Shown: positions 10,346 through 21,271, counted from the stretch's first letter. The stretch is DNA of 64,000 nt from Pilatotrama ljubarskyi (GCA_022385805.1 MU277693.1:1-64000), one strand, 5' to 3'. The notes: generated by a model from the sequence alone, not told the origin. Program-made: numbers and translations.

Positions 10346-10797
10346 TAAGGGACATGCTGGCGTTAAGTCCGAAGTTGGGGGCGGACTACAAAAAATGCGG
10401 ATTTTGAAGTTGAGGAGATCCAGATGCAGGCACAGCAAGGATGATGACTCCTGAGAACCTTCTGGGGTGACCTCAATCTCGATTACAGTCCAGCCTCCGA
10501 TACTACGAAGATAAGTCCTCCATGACTTGTCCTCTGATAACTCAAACTCAACTCTACCACCGGTCTCTGACTGGCCTCTGACATTGCTCCGCTTTTGGTC
10601 CAATGATATGATAGTATATTTCTCCGTAAATTACAGGACTCCATCGACTCTCAAAGTGTGTTACTAATAGTTCTGCGAGTCCTCTCCCTACACTGTGCAT
10701 ACTTCAACGAGGTTCCAATTGGACACCTTCCGGTCCAATATCGGCCTTCTGGCTTCCGGCTGCCAGGACCAGTCTTACCCCTGCACGGTCCCTAACA

Positions 10798-11142
10798 ACA
10801 GGTCTGAACATGAGAGTTATGGTGTGTCTCTTGATTCTGAAGATTACATTGTCCATTAATCTAAGCTCTGTATACAGGTCGGATAGGGCATGTTTCCAGC
10901 CCATTTCCCTAGCAGAACATTTTGGCAGTTTTGCAGTGAGTCATCCACCAGTTCTTCCACCAGTCACCCTTATATCATTGACTGCATTACTGGAATAAGC
11001 ACAACACTCTTATTCCTAAGAATAAGCATTGTACTATACTGTGACAGACTGGCACAGCAACTATTTTTGACTATTATTACTGACTATCATTTTGAATGAT
11101 ATTGGCTATTGGCTCAACTATTGAGTTCAACCATCAGTGGCT
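10798..11142. other. No recognisable feature
   Basis: About 345 bases of repeat-region DNA without a visible gene, terminal repeat or partner copy. Confidence 0.4.
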
Positions 11143-11576
11143 TTATTGCGACTTGCAAGGTAGTTGTCACATGACTGGTAAGGGTTTGCCTGTGGCCTCC
11201 ATCCTCAGAAAATATGTAGCTCAGTACAGAGTCCCTCAAAAATCTTGGTTTCTTTTGTAGTCAGTTCAGTAAGTTGGTATGTTTTGAGGCCCATTTAAAA
11301 TGGGTGAAGAGGAGATGAGGAAGCATTCCAACTGGCCTACTATGGTTATATCAGCATCAGCTACCATGAGCTGGGCTCATTGTCTGATCTGGAGCATGCA
11401 GGTCTCATTCACCATCCATGGTACATGTCAGAAAATAGCATATGATTTAATTCTTCCTTTGAAAAAGGGAGCATTCATTTTCATGAATTCTGTGAGCTGC
11501 AATGATTTTTTGACATTTGTGATGCGGTCCGGAGAGGCACAGTGTCATGTGACATCTTTTATGCAAATGGTAATAA
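11143..11576 (-). mobile_element. MITE copy D
   Basis: About 434 bases, beginning TTATTGCGACTTGCAAGG plus TTGTCACATGAC and ending GTCATGTGACATCTTTTATG then CAAATGGTAATAA. The interior matches copies A and B in reverse complement (for example ACTATGGTTATATCAGC and AATAGCATATGATTT). It is the cleanest uninterrupted copy in this orientation. TIR CpG sites are partly decayed (CACATG for CACGTG). Confidence 0.82.
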
Positions 11577-12163
11577 GTGTCATCAGCAGTGCTCCATGTA
11601 TATCTGACAGCCCTAGTACATGGTGTGCAGGCATTGAAAGCATATTTCCATCCCTAATTTGATGTTAGGGAAATTGACAACCCATGATAGTCAGTCATAG
11701 TCAAAGTGCTAGGTGTAGGTGACAGTTGTCCTCATAGGCACCAATAGTCCTATGATAGCCACCAGCTTTCCAGTCCCAGCCAACAGTAATGACCAATAGT
11801 CATCCCAGCACCTCATAGCCAAGTGCAGATTGCTAATATAGTCTGTTTCGGGCCAGGACCAGGAGAACATATCAGCCCCTTTTCCCCGCCTGTTCCGGAC
11901 CAGAACTTGGCGACTGCCCCTCGTTTGGCGGTGTATGGTTACTCGATCCTCCGATCCCGAGTCCCGCGGGGTGCCTGCGGGCAAGAACTTGAGGTCAATG
12001 GGCGCTTCTATGCCACATGGCCCAGCAAGAGCACGGGCGCCTGCGACAGGAATTGCGCTGAGCGTGGGTGCGACGATTCAAACGTCCCCTGCTCACTGCT
12101 GCACGCCGGCCATCCGCCCTCCTCCCCCTCTCCCGTCCTAGCCTGCTTTCTCTGACGCTTGCG
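11577..12163. other. Repeat-to-gene boundary, no gene seen
   Basis: About 11,577-11,830 is still AT-rich, repeat-like DNA with TAGTCAT-type motifs. From about 11,830 onward the sequence becomes CpG-rich and remains so. The last 200 bases are the upstream region of the ribosomal protein gene. No ORF with recognisable content lies here. Confidence 0.5.
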
Positions 12164-12754
12164 ATGCCACGGAAACCAAAGACCATCCCGGGTCCGTCGA
12201 GGCTCTCCGTCATCCTCGCTCGTTTGACGCAGGAGCCGAGGCCGCACCTCCCTAACTTGAAGAGCCTACGGTTAGTGTATGCTTACCGGAACGACCATTT
12301 CGGCGCGCGGTGCGTATTCCTCCTACATGGTTCTCGTGAAAGCGACTGAGATCGAACGTCGGCTTGCGCATACAGTCATTTCGTGAAGGAGGACCTGCCG
12401 CGGATACGCTACGCGAATCCGACCGTCGACATCCAGGTGGACAAGAAGCTCAAGACAAAGGAGGAGACGTGGAAGCCGGAAATGGTCGTCGAGCTGAGTG
12501 AGTCGTGGGTACATATCCATACATGCACGACAGCTCACGTTACTTCGTCGCCTCTCCTCTCAGAAAACGGCACGACGCACAAGCTGAACCTGGACGGAAA
12601 GTGGTCAACCGCCATCTTCCACGAACTCATGGACCTTTCGGCGGGGCCATGGTGGCAGAAGTACAAGAAGGAACGCGCCGCATCCGGAGAACCCGCAGTA
12701 CCATCCCCTCCGCCGCAACAGCCCAAGACCGGCGCCGCTGCTGTCCTCCCATGA
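12164..12754 (+). CDS. Mitochondrial ribosomal protein, L51/S25/CI-B8 domain
   Basis: Three exons (12164-12309, 12376-12497, 12564-12754) joined at clean GT..AG sites give about 152 residues. After a basic start (MPRKPKTIPGPSRL) comes the thioredoxin-like fold region of the L51/S25/CI-B8 family: LKSLRLVYAYRN, then LPRIRYANPTVDIQV, then an FHELM segment and a Pro/Ala-rich tail. The fungal member with this layout is the mitochondrial large-subunit protein Mrp49 (mL61); mS25 is the other possibility. The protein is expected in the mitochondrial matrix on the ribosome. The start was chosen because the preceding in-frame sequence is non-conserved upstream DNA. It is the first intact gene next to the repeat block. 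Confidence 0.75.
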
Positions 12755-12917
12755 TGTTTCTAGATGCCCGTGTCTCCCGCACATTGCCCCGCTACAACAA
12801 GTACTTACAGCCATACATTGTAATCTAATCACCGGTATTCACCCAGGATCCATCGTCGGCATAAGAAGATCGTGATGGAATTAGTACACACAACGTGCGG
12901 ATTACATGGAGTATAGC
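12755..12917. other. Convergent spacer
   Basis: 163 bases between the 3' ends of the ribosomal protein gene and GET2. No feature seen beyond presumed 3' UTRs. Confidence 0.5.
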
Positions 12918-14078
12918 TCATGGTGACACCCAGTTGGCGACCCAGATGAGGAAACCAATCCCTACGACTAGTGCAGAAATGTCGTCAAAGAAAACACCGC
13001 CTATCTGGAGGTATTTCATTCCGTTCGTGATGATAGCTTGCAGCAAGGGGGGAAGATGAGGGAGGGCGAACGCGAGCAGCATGGGAGGCTGCACAGGATC
13101 CTAGAGGGGGCGGGGGGGTTCAGAAAGCATAGGAGGAAGTGCGCGAACAGAGCACGTACGAGGTTCGTGAAGATGCGCCACGAATGCAAGACGAGCGCGA
13201 GCGTGGTGAATGCCCAGAAGAATGGCTGAATGGCCCCGTGAGTATCTCCGAGAAGCGTATCGCACATCCGACGTACGACTGGCTGCACTCCCCATCCGTC
13301 TTCGGGACTCTTCCAGCTGAGCTCTGCCCACCGCCTCCATCTGCTTCCGGCCATGTCGGTTCCGTGGGTCCTCGCCTCGTATGCTTCTGGCTCCTTCCAC
13401 AAGACGAAGTAGGCAAGCAGCATCCAAGCGGCGAGTAGGTGGATGACCGGCATGAGTTTCTGCAGTAGGGTTTTCGGTTTGGGGAGCGGCGCCATGCCCA
13501 AGCCAGCGCCAGGGAACTGCATGCCAGGGGGCATGCCGCCGCCTGCGCCTTGCTGCTGCAGTGCAGACATGAGTGCGACCATGGGGTCATCTCCGGGAGG
13601 TGGTACGCCAGCCGACGCCGATGTGGACGAGGGCGGTGGCGGCAGGCGTGACTGCTCGGGGCCCCGCGCTGCAGCACCGAGGAGCGCGTCCATGAACTGC
13701 GCCTGTTGTTCTTCTGACCAAACTGATGGATCTGGTACGCGGGTGCCCAGGCCTGCGGCTTCGAAGGGCGAGCGCGCGGAGGCGCTGACGTTGCGGGAAG
13801 CAGGGGTAGAGGCTGCTGGGGGAGTAGGCATGTCGGACGTCTCGCCGACGAACTCTGAGAGCCCTGGCCGGTTTGGAAGGGCTGCGAGCGGTGGGTCTGG
13901 ATTGCCCTTGGATGAGTACAAATGGGAGTGGTCGAGTACGAGACGTGGACGGACCGTCGTGCATGTATGTGGCACCTTCCTCGCCGCGAGCGGAGGAGGT
14001 GATGCGTGCGAGGCGGTCGCCGCCCCTGGCGAGGATGGCCTTTCTGCGAGCCTCTGCGCGTGCTTTGGCGTCGGACAT
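12918..14078 (-). CDS. GET2: GET complex subunit Get2 (tail-anchored protein insertion)
   Basis: Four exons (14078-13976, 13896-13277, 13225-13160, 13100-12918) join in frame. The N terminus has the positively charged Get3-binding motif ARRKAILARGGDRLARI, typical of Get2/CAML-type receptors. A long low-complexity Pro/Ser/Gly linker with a QQQGAGGGMPPGMQ stretch follows. Three membrane helices follow: about IHLLAAWMLLAYFVLW, PFFWAFTTLALVLHSW, and a last one ending IGFLIWVANWVSP. Get2 with Get1 forms the ER membrane receptor that accepts tail-anchored proteins from the Get3 ATPase. The last helix lies in a separate small exon. The start is the Met directly before SDAKARAEARRK; the longer upstream frame is Leu-rich and not needed. 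Confidence 0.8.
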
Positions 14079-14289
14079 GGGGGCGAGGTCGACGTGGAGG
14101 AGGGGGAGGAGGAGGAGGAGGAGGAGGGAGGAGAGCGAGGTGTGCTGCTGCTGCCAGCTCGCGTCGATCGCCTCGCGCACCTCGCCGGCGTCTATCTACG
14201 CGACTTGCCTTCCTCCCGCCCCACTCAGGCTCTCAATCTCAGTCTCCGTCCATTTTTGCTGCTCTCGTAGACCCTCTGTTGCATCGAAC

Positions 14290-15261
14290 ATGGCCGAGAC
14301 GTCCGCATCGACTCCAGGCCCGTCTGGGAGCTCGGCTATTGAACGCTATTATACTGCCAAAGGTTCATCGCTCGCTGGTTCTGGACCATCTGTTTAGCCT
14401 GACCCTTGGCAAAGGTCGTCTCTTCTCTCACCTCGACGGGTTGCAGCTCTCCCCCGAGATTGAGGACTATCTCGAGACTCTCACCGACATCGCCGAAGCT
14501 CTGGACATCGACCAACTCTCCTTTTCCACGTGAGGCGATGGTCTATCACATGCCCCGTGAACCAATCTGGTTAACCGTCGCTGAGATGGCCCTTCAAGAT
14601 ATTCTGGGGCCATAGAATGCCTTGAAACCGAAGAGCTCTCCGTAGCCCGCTCGCTCCTGCGAACGCGTGAGGTCAAGGATGAGCTCGCTCGACATCTTCT
14701 GTCGTCTCTCCATGAGCAGAGACAGATGGAGAAGTGGGCCTCTTCCTTCGCCTCAGGTATCCAATGACTTATAGGATTAGATGGACAGAGACCCTACAAT
14801 CGCAAAGTAATGGCGACGAAACGACTGCTGCGCTAGAGCGGCAGAAGGCTGCGCTCACGTCTAAAGCGAAGGAGTACCAGAAGGAGCTGGACCTCATAAC
14901 GGTTCGTATATCATCTGCTCCCGCTCAAAAACCGCGGCATTGCTCAAAGATCCTCAGAGCGACATGCCAGAGACACCGCCCGTCTCGATTACGGAGCTCG
15001 CGGCATTCCGAAAACAACTCAAGAAGCACGAACAAGTATTGAAGGAGAAACGCGCCAGAGTCGAAGCGTTCCAGGGACTGCCTCCAGTGAGTTTGGCTCG
15101 CCCGCGCACTCCGGGGCGTTCACGTCGTACCCCTTCATGACCGGCATACGCAGAATATAGACCTCGCTAGGCATGCGCTGGCTGAGGCTCGAGACAAGCA
15201 GATGGAGCTCATTCAGCTAAGGGAGCGGCTCCTGGGCAAGATGGTCGACGGTGTGAATTGA
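14290..15261 (+). CDS. HAUS1-like augmin subunit, coiled coil
   Basis: Several short exons encode about 230 residues, mostly heptad-like helix. Segments in order are an acidic MAETSASTPGPSGSS start, a LSPEIEDYLETLTDIAEAL block, ALERQKAALTSKAKEYQKEL, and the C-terminal SITELAAFRKQLKKHEQVL with GLPPNIDLARHALAEARDK. The last part resembles the end of HAUS1 (LPN-x-LA-x-A with flanking coiled coil), a subunit of the augmin complex that recruits gamma-tubulin to spindle microtubules. The first intron is uncertain: a 41-base GTTCTG..CAAAG intron near 14380-14420 restores the frame. The coiled-coil nature limits confidence; it could be another spindle or structural protein. Confidence 0.5.
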
Positions 15262-15540
15262 GATGGATGCTTCTTCGGCACTACAGGACGCCTTCGAATA
15301 CATCGCGCGGAGCCCCTTGTTCTTTCTTGCCTCTACCACGCGCCGTGCGCGTATACTGTATTCTAATTGTACCAAACGCCTTGGAAGTGAAATCTACATA
15401 AGCGGAACTCTTGTGGATACCTCTTGGGATACCTCAGATAAAGACGGGCGCTTAGTCAGAGATCTTGAAGTACCGACTCGGACCAGGTTGGCATCGCCAG
15501 CCACCACACTGCTTCAACGTGTACATCTCCTACCACCACC
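15262..15540. other. Spacer between HAUS1-like and ArfGAP genes
   Basis: About 280 bases; presumed 3' UTR of one gene and promoter of the next. No further feature seen. Confidence 0.4.
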
Positions 15541-17005
15541 ATGTCGTACAAGCAGGATAAGGCGACGACCGAACGACATGCGCGCACCCTACGAGAACTC
15601 CTAAAGCGGCCCGAAAACAAGACGTGTGCCGACTGCAAGCGCAACGGTAAGTGCTCTTCGTCGGCTCCCCCAGAGGCTGAGGCTGATTGTGCTCGCGCAG
15701 ACCCTCGATGGGCTTCCTGGAATCTGTACGCGAAGCATATCCTGGGTTGTATACGTTGTACTGATGCCTTCGCATGTAGTGGCGTCTTCCTCTGTATACG
15801 ATGCTCCGGCATCCATCGCTCCATGGGCACGCACATCAGCAAGGTCAAGTCTGTAGATCTGGACGTATGGACCCCCGAACAGATGACTGTAAGTCCTGCA
15901 GAACCCCGCTCGCTGCTGGTATATACTGAGCGATCTTCACAGTCGATACAAAAGTGGGGGAACCGGAGAGCGAACCTGTACTGGGAGGCGCATCTGAGAG
16001 CGGGCCATGTTCCACCTGATCAGTACGTCCTATCGCTACATGTCCCACCCTGCACCGGTCGTCCTGACTACACTGTGCAGCAAGATGGAATCGTATATAC
16101 GCTCCAAGTACGAGTCCAGGCGATGGGCACGCGAGGGCCCGCCACCCGAAGACCCTTCCGTACTGGAAGGCGATGCACCTCCCACTCCGACTGCAGCCCC
16201 CTCCCAACCCGCGACTCCTGCACCAGTCACCTCCCCTACTACTCACACATCGCGAGCCTCCATCAGCGCTCGTCCGCAGCAGGGTCAGACGCACCAACTG
16301 CTATCCGCTTCTGTCGCCGCAAGTCGCCAGGCGGCGGCGACGTCTGCGATCGCTCCACCACAACAGCAGCAGCAAGCCCAGGCCCAGGCCCACTCCCAAC
16401 CACAACAGCAGCAGAGCGCAGCGCTGGACCTCTTCTCGCTTGACTTCCATGCCCCAGCGAGCTCGACCCCGCAGCCGCAAGAGCAGCCTAAGAAGGACGT
16501 CAAGTCAGAGATCATGTCCCTCTTCTCCACCACTACGCCCGCCGCTGCAACCCCTACCCAGAACGCGTTCGGTGGAGGACTTTTCGGTGCTCAGCCTGTA
16601 CAGCCGCAGGTGCCAGCCCAAGGCCAGTTCGGCCAGTTCGGCGGATTAGGCGGCCTCGGTGCGCAGCCCCAGACCTTGTGGGGTGGCGCAGGAGGGTCCA
16701 GCCAGCCTCAGCAGCAGCAAGCGGCCCAGCAGCAGACGAGCATGATGGGCAACGCAGGCGTGGGTATGTGGGGCGCGAACTCGGGGTGGAACGCTGCTCC
16801 AGCCGCAGCGCCCGTACAGCCAAACATCTGGGCGAGCTCGGGCGTGCCAGCTCAACAGCAGAGCTTGTTCACGACGAGCGACGTGTGGAGTACCCCAGCA
16901 AACGGCACTGCCGCAGCGGGCACCGCAAGCGCAGGGTTGTTTGGCTCCTCGGGTACGCAGAAGAAGGACGATGCGTTTGGAGACATTTGGGGTGGCTTTA
17001 AGTAA
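15541..17005 (+). CDS. ArfGAP-domain protein (SMAP/Age2 type) with Q-rich tail
   Basis: Five exons (15541-15646, 15701-15725, 15780-15888, 15943-16022, 16081-17005) join with clean GT..AG borders. Residues about 10-120 form an ArfGAP zinc finger: CADCKRN, then CIRCSG (the CxxC-x16-CxxC pattern), followed by IHRSMGTHISKVKSVDLD with the arginine finger. The domain stimulates GTP hydrolysis on Arf GTPases in Golgi-endosome traffic. The remaining two thirds are low complexity, with Gln runs (PPQQQQQ) and Gly/Phe-rich blocks such as FGQFGGLGGLG, ending DAFGDIWGGFK. The tail carries FG-like repeats but no further domain. Length and domain order fit SMAP1/Age2-like GAPs. Confidence 0.88.
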
Positions 17006-17223
17006 GGCTCGAATAGGTTGTCGTCGGTTGGCTGTGGATATATCCGGATGGAGGCTTGCTATGCGGGTCAACCGGTCCAAGGCTACATTGGGTTGGGTTG
17101 TGCAACGATACATGTTTGTATACACAGCATGCGCAGTACCCTAGATATCTGTACAAATTGTTCATTTGCGCACGTTTCACCTTCAGACGAGACCGAGGTC
17201 CTGAGCATCAAATTAGTGGACCA
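17006..17223. other. Convergent spacer
   Basis: About 218 bases between the 3' ends of the ArfGAP and aminopeptidase genes; nothing recognised. Confidence 0.4.
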
Positions 17224-19716
17224 TCATCTACTGCGACGCAAGCGTTTGCGCACCTTCTCGATCAGCCTCCTCGCAATAGGATGGAACGACAGCTTGTTCT
17301 CCGTGAAGACCTCCACCGCAAGCTGCCTGTTGGCGCGGGCAATCGCGCGGAACGTCGGCCGGCAGAACTTCATGCGACCATGGACAGTGCCTGAGCCGTC
17401 CTTGCCGACGACCCACTGCGCCGCTGCTGGCGCAAATTCCTGCGCAGCGGGAGAGGAGGGGTCGAGCAGAGCGACCTCGTAGAAGCGCCAGCGCAGCTCG
17501 GCGTTAGGTGTGGAGAGGAAACCATAGAGCGAGCCGAGGTGTTGAATGTGCGAGTGCGGGAGTGCTTGGTACGACTGAAGACGCTCGAGGAAGACAACTG
17601 TTGGGATAAACAGGCTCAGGATGACGAGTGGGAAATGGAGCGAGCAACCATGATACGCACTCTTCTGGTTGGCATTGAAGGCGGCCACGTCCGATTCTTG
17701 GAAGCCGAGCTTGGAGATGTCAGCCTCCTTCCGGGAGGCGTCCCACTTCTCTGCAAGCGCGAACGCTTCGCGAGCAAGGGCCGTGTCGTAGATCATCTCC
17801 ACAGGAAGCTTGAGCCCTTCCCCGTAGAACCATTCCTGAGATGTCCACTCAGTACATGAATACACACAGGGTTTAATTGGTGATGAGGAACGTACATCCC
17901 ACTTCACGCTATTGAGAGCCTTGATCTTCTCCTCGCCGCCATGCTTCTCCCAATACGCGTACAGATGCGCCTTCCAGTCCTCCGTCGTGATGCTCTTACC
18001 CATGAACGTTGTCACGTAGTCATACACATACGGCAGGAAGACCTCGAGCCCACCGAGTATGCGCTCGAGGTGCAGCAGGAAGTTCGCGCCCTTCTCGTAC
18101 GGGACCGTGCTGTAAGCGTCGTCCGGATCCTCGCCGACCTCGAAGTCGATGACGAGCCGCTGGTACTTGGGCTTGGACTCGTACTGCTTGAGCGCGTCCT
18201 GCAACGACTTGGAGCCGATGAGGAAGGAGAAGCCGCGGTCTGCGGGCGTGTGGAGGAGTTGCAGAAGGACACGCTCGATGTACGTCGTCCAACCTTCATT
18301 GAGCCAGAAGTGCGTGGAATTTGCTTGGCTGTGTGAAGAGTGGGTGAGAAGGCGATGTATTGAGTGGGATACGCTATGACGTACGTGACGCCGTTGCCGA
18401 ACCACGAGTGGGTGAGCTCGTGCACGACCACATCCACCTAGAGACCATCAGCGACTGTTATGGCAATCCATGCAAGGCTTACCAAGGTGCGGTCTCCGAC
18501 CAACAGAGTGGGCGTAACGAATGTCAAGCAGGCATTCTCCATTCCGCCGTAAGGGAACGATGGCGGCAGGACCAGAACATCATACACGCCAAACCTGTAC
18601 GGGGGCAAGATCTTCTCAGCCGTAGACAGGAACCTGCACCACGAGAAGTCAGCGGAACGTTCCTTCCTGACTAGAGTATATATATATGTGGACCTGCCGA
18701 CGTCTTCGCTAAACTCCCAGTAGGCCGCATCGATGAGCTCGGGCTCGGCCCAGACGCCGCTCGTCCACTCCTTGCCCTCGACCTTGGGAAGCGCACGGTA
18801 ACGGAAGTTACCCACGGCAATCGCGACGAGGTACGAAGGGATCGGTACAGGCTGACACAGGCAAGGGTTAGACCGGACAATAGCAGGGCGAGCGATGGAT
18901 GCGAGTCTACCTGCTTGTATTCATAGGTGACAAAGTCCTTTCCGATCACCTTGCCGTCGTGCGCGGGTCCGTCTGCAGGTGGGGAGACGCGTATGGCCGA
19001 CAGGAGGGCGGGGAGGACAGACTTGACCTTCGCGGTATAGGTCTGCGTGATCCCAGCGCAACATGAGCAGGATTGCCGCCTCAGCTGACTCGGGAACGCA
19101 CGATCTTCGCCGACGGCGTATCCTGAAGCGGGGCCAGACTACGAGCGTAGATGGGTTGACACTGGCTGAACAGGAAGGGGAATGTCTTTCCCTGCGTCTG
19201 CCTGAAAGGATCATGAGCGGCAAGACTCGCGTCTAAGCACGGATGCTCACTCTTTCCCGAGCCATTGGAGAGCAGTGCAGTCCTTGGTAGTGCTGTAGAA
19301 GATCTGGACGCGGATCTTGTCGCCCACGGCACGGCTGGACGGGAGTACGACCTTGAGAGGGGAGCCCATGACTTGATGATTTTTCCCAATCGAGAACTAC
19401 GGGCCATGGTGAGCTATTGGTCCGAAGGTAAGCAGCCGATGATGGTGCGCACGTCACCCGGGCGGTCCTCTACGACGACCTTGTGCACGTCCAGCGCCTG
19501 AGCGTCGAAGCTGCGCTCAAGTGAGAACACATCGCTAAACAAAACTCGTATGACACACATGGCTTCGCGCACACCGGCCGTCCTCCAGATGAGGGTGTGC
19601 GTAACAGATCCGGAGATGGTCTCGTTGTCGAAGTCGACGGTCCAGTCAAAGTCAACATGTTCAGAGGCGATGTCCTGCCAGTTCGACTGCGTCGTCGGAT
19701 CGCTGGGGAGAGTCAT
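17224..19716 (-). CDS. Leukotriene A4 hydrolase-type aminopeptidase (M1)
   Basis: A multi-exon gene of about 2.5 kb. It starts [13 protein letters not shown] with the DPTTQSN motif usual at the start of LTA4 hydrolases, then [16 protein letters not shown]. The exopeptidase motif [13 protein letters not shown] is near 18,530. The zinc site is [13 protein letters not shown] (two His of HExxH, near 18,400) and the third ligand is in [10 protein letters not shown]. The C-terminal helical domain runs to [15 protein letters not shown]. The enzyme is a cytosolic zinc aminopeptidase with a possible epoxide hydrolase activity. All catalytic residues are present, so it should be active. Its start lies 193 bases from the divergent RPA12 gene. 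Confidence 0.88.
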
Positions 19717-19909
19717 GTCTGCTGCGTGTTTCTTCAGCGCAAGTACAGGACGAGAGGGAGAGGCAGCTGCAGGTGAGATCCGATCTGGACCCCGCCCGAT
19801 CCTGTTGCAGCAGGCGCCCGTGCCGAATCAGGAACGAGCCCGATCACGGGCGCTTGCGAGCAGAAAGTTGTTGCTCGTCCACCGAGACTCGTCTTCAGCC
19901 ACAGTCGCC

Positions 19910-20582
19910 ATGCCTCGTCATGCGGACAAGATCGGTGCGTTCACTACGCCAGAACGTACATGGATGTAGATGCTGAACGCACGAGGCACGTTACAGGGTC
20001 ATTGTTGTTCTGCCCTGATTGCGGCACGCTCCTCAATTTGCCGCAGGACGGCCAATTTCAGGTGACTTGCGAGCAGTGCGGGCACGTCGAGCCTGCGAGC
20101 TGTACGCTGTCTTCCATCTCTCGCGCTGAGTTGGTATCTCATGCCGCGTCCGTGTCCAGCCTATGAGAACATTGAAATTGTGACGAGGTCCCATCCGGAC
20201 GCGTTCCCGTCTGCGCTCAGGCAGAAGCGGAAGACTCAGACGAAGGTGCATGCGGCGAACGAAGATCTGCTCAAGGTACGTCGTCTGACAGCGAACGGCG
20301 GGAGCGTACTCATTGTGTGGGATGTAGGTGACGGAAAAGTGCCCCGAGTGCGGACACATGGAGGCGTATTCCAAGGAGGCACAGGTGCGTCCTCTCGTGC
20401 AGTGTTTGTTCATGCACCGGCTGACCGAGCTGGATCGCACTCAGCTGCGGAGCGCAGACGAGGGCTCTACCATCTTCTACACAGTACGTGTCTCCTGTCC
20501 TACACGCTGGCGCGTGATTGCTCACCTCGTTCGCCCATCGCAGTGCGTGAAATGCAAGTTTGGCTGGCGTGTCAACAACTAG
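19910..20582 (+). CDS. RPA12: DNA-directed RNA polymerase I subunit Rpa12
   Basis: Six small exons (19910-19934, 19997-20101, 20160-20275, 20328-20384, 20445-20483, 20544-20582) encode about 125 residues. The N-terminal zinc ribbon is LLFCPDCGTLLNLP with CEQCGHVE. The C-terminal TFIIS-like ribbon starts KCPECGHMEA and ends IFYTCVKCKFGWRVNN. Between them is the RSADEGST loop, whose acidic pair stimulates RNA cleavage in this family. Rpa12 acts in the nucleolus in pol I transcript cleavage and termination. The length matches yeast Rpa12. It is head-to-head with the aminopeptidase gene and convergent, 68 bases apart, with the ATP19-like gene. Confidence 0.93.
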
Positions 20583-20650
20583 CCTGCGTGTTCCCTGGTC
20601 TTGCGCCGGGACGCGCGCGGCGCAGCAGAGGCAGAGCGGGTATAGGATAT

Positions 20651-21016
20651 CTACACGTACACACCGACTGTGCAGAACATGGCGACGACGCCGAACCCGC
20701 CGAGAAGGGAAGCCGTCGATGCGACTGCGAGCTCGCGGGCGGGGATCTTCTCGTTTGGGAGGCTGTAGGCAGACGGGGCGTGAGCAGTCGAGGAGAGGAG
20801 GGCTGGATGGGCGAACTGACGTGGAGAAGTAGAAAGCGAGGGCGAAGGTGGCGCCGAGGAGCGTGTAGGCGATGTAGGGGAGGAGTGCGACGGGGACGTA
20901 GGGGGCGAAGGAAGGAACGGAGTTGTGCAGGGCCTGTGTGGTAGAGTGAGCGGTGCGTCCGAGCAGACTTGCTGGCAATAAAACATACGGACCTGGACGG
21001 ATGCGTAGTCTGCCAT
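20651..21016 (-). CDS. Small two-helix membrane protein, ATP synthase subunit k-like
   Basis: Three exons (21016-20993, 20933-20821, 20762-20651) give about 82 residues beginning MADYASVQALHNSV. There are two hydrophobic segments, VALLPYIAYTLLGATFALAF and TASLLGGFGVVAMFCTVGVY. The stretch between and around them, PNEKIPARELAVASTASLLG, resembles the PxxLA...LLG pattern of mitochondrial F1Fo-ATP synthase subunit k (Atp19). If so, it sits in the inner membrane at the dimer interface. Similarity is short, so another small organelle membrane protein is possible. The exon joins are in frame and the splice sites are clean, so it is very likely a real gene. Confidence 0.6.
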   Translation of the reverse strand: MADYASVQVRMFYCQQVCSDAPLTLPHRPCTTPFLPSPPTSPSHSSPTSPTRSSAPPSPSLSTSPRQFAHPALLSSTAHAPSAYSLPNEKIPARELAVASTASLLGGFGVVAMFCTVGVYV

Positions 21017-21271
21017 CGTGGTTCTGGTCGAGGCTGGTGCGGTGCGGTGAGGAGCGAGTTCTGACGTACGCGTGGCACCGACAAACACGCGTCATCAAAG
21101 CCCATATCAACTCCGTCGCTGGCCCCGTCTCCCCTCAGACTCTCTCCCATCCTCTCCCACCAGCACAACGTCCCACACGACCCCCTACACGACCACGGTG
21201 CGTATCCTCTCCCCCTCACCCTCCGCCCCCTCGGGCCCCGCCCCGTCGCTCATGCGGTCGACCCCTCGCAG

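Larger units (their letters stand above)
9581..10797 (-). mobile_element. Reverse-strand LTR 3 of the same family, rearranged inside
   Basis: The left end TGTTAGCACCCATGCGAACC and right end GGTCCCTAACA are the inverse of the LTR 2 ends. Flanks are ACAAG (9576-9580) and ACAGG (10798-10802), a target duplication with one mismatch. The LTR sequence runs from 9581 to about 9780 and again from about 10450 to 10797. The middle of the LTR is missing from that orientation and lies inverted at 10205-10345 beside a transposase fragment. Many CpG sites have decayed. Confidence 0.75.

Noticed and set aside
1..12163. CRISPR array or tandem satellite
   Set aside because: Repeats here are dispersed and inverted transposon copies with target duplications, not evenly spaced direct repeats, and the DNA is eukaryotic.
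13443..14270. 275-codon open frame on the plus strand over the GET2 gene
   Set aside because: It is antisense to GET2, whose exons and motifs on the minus strand explain the locus.
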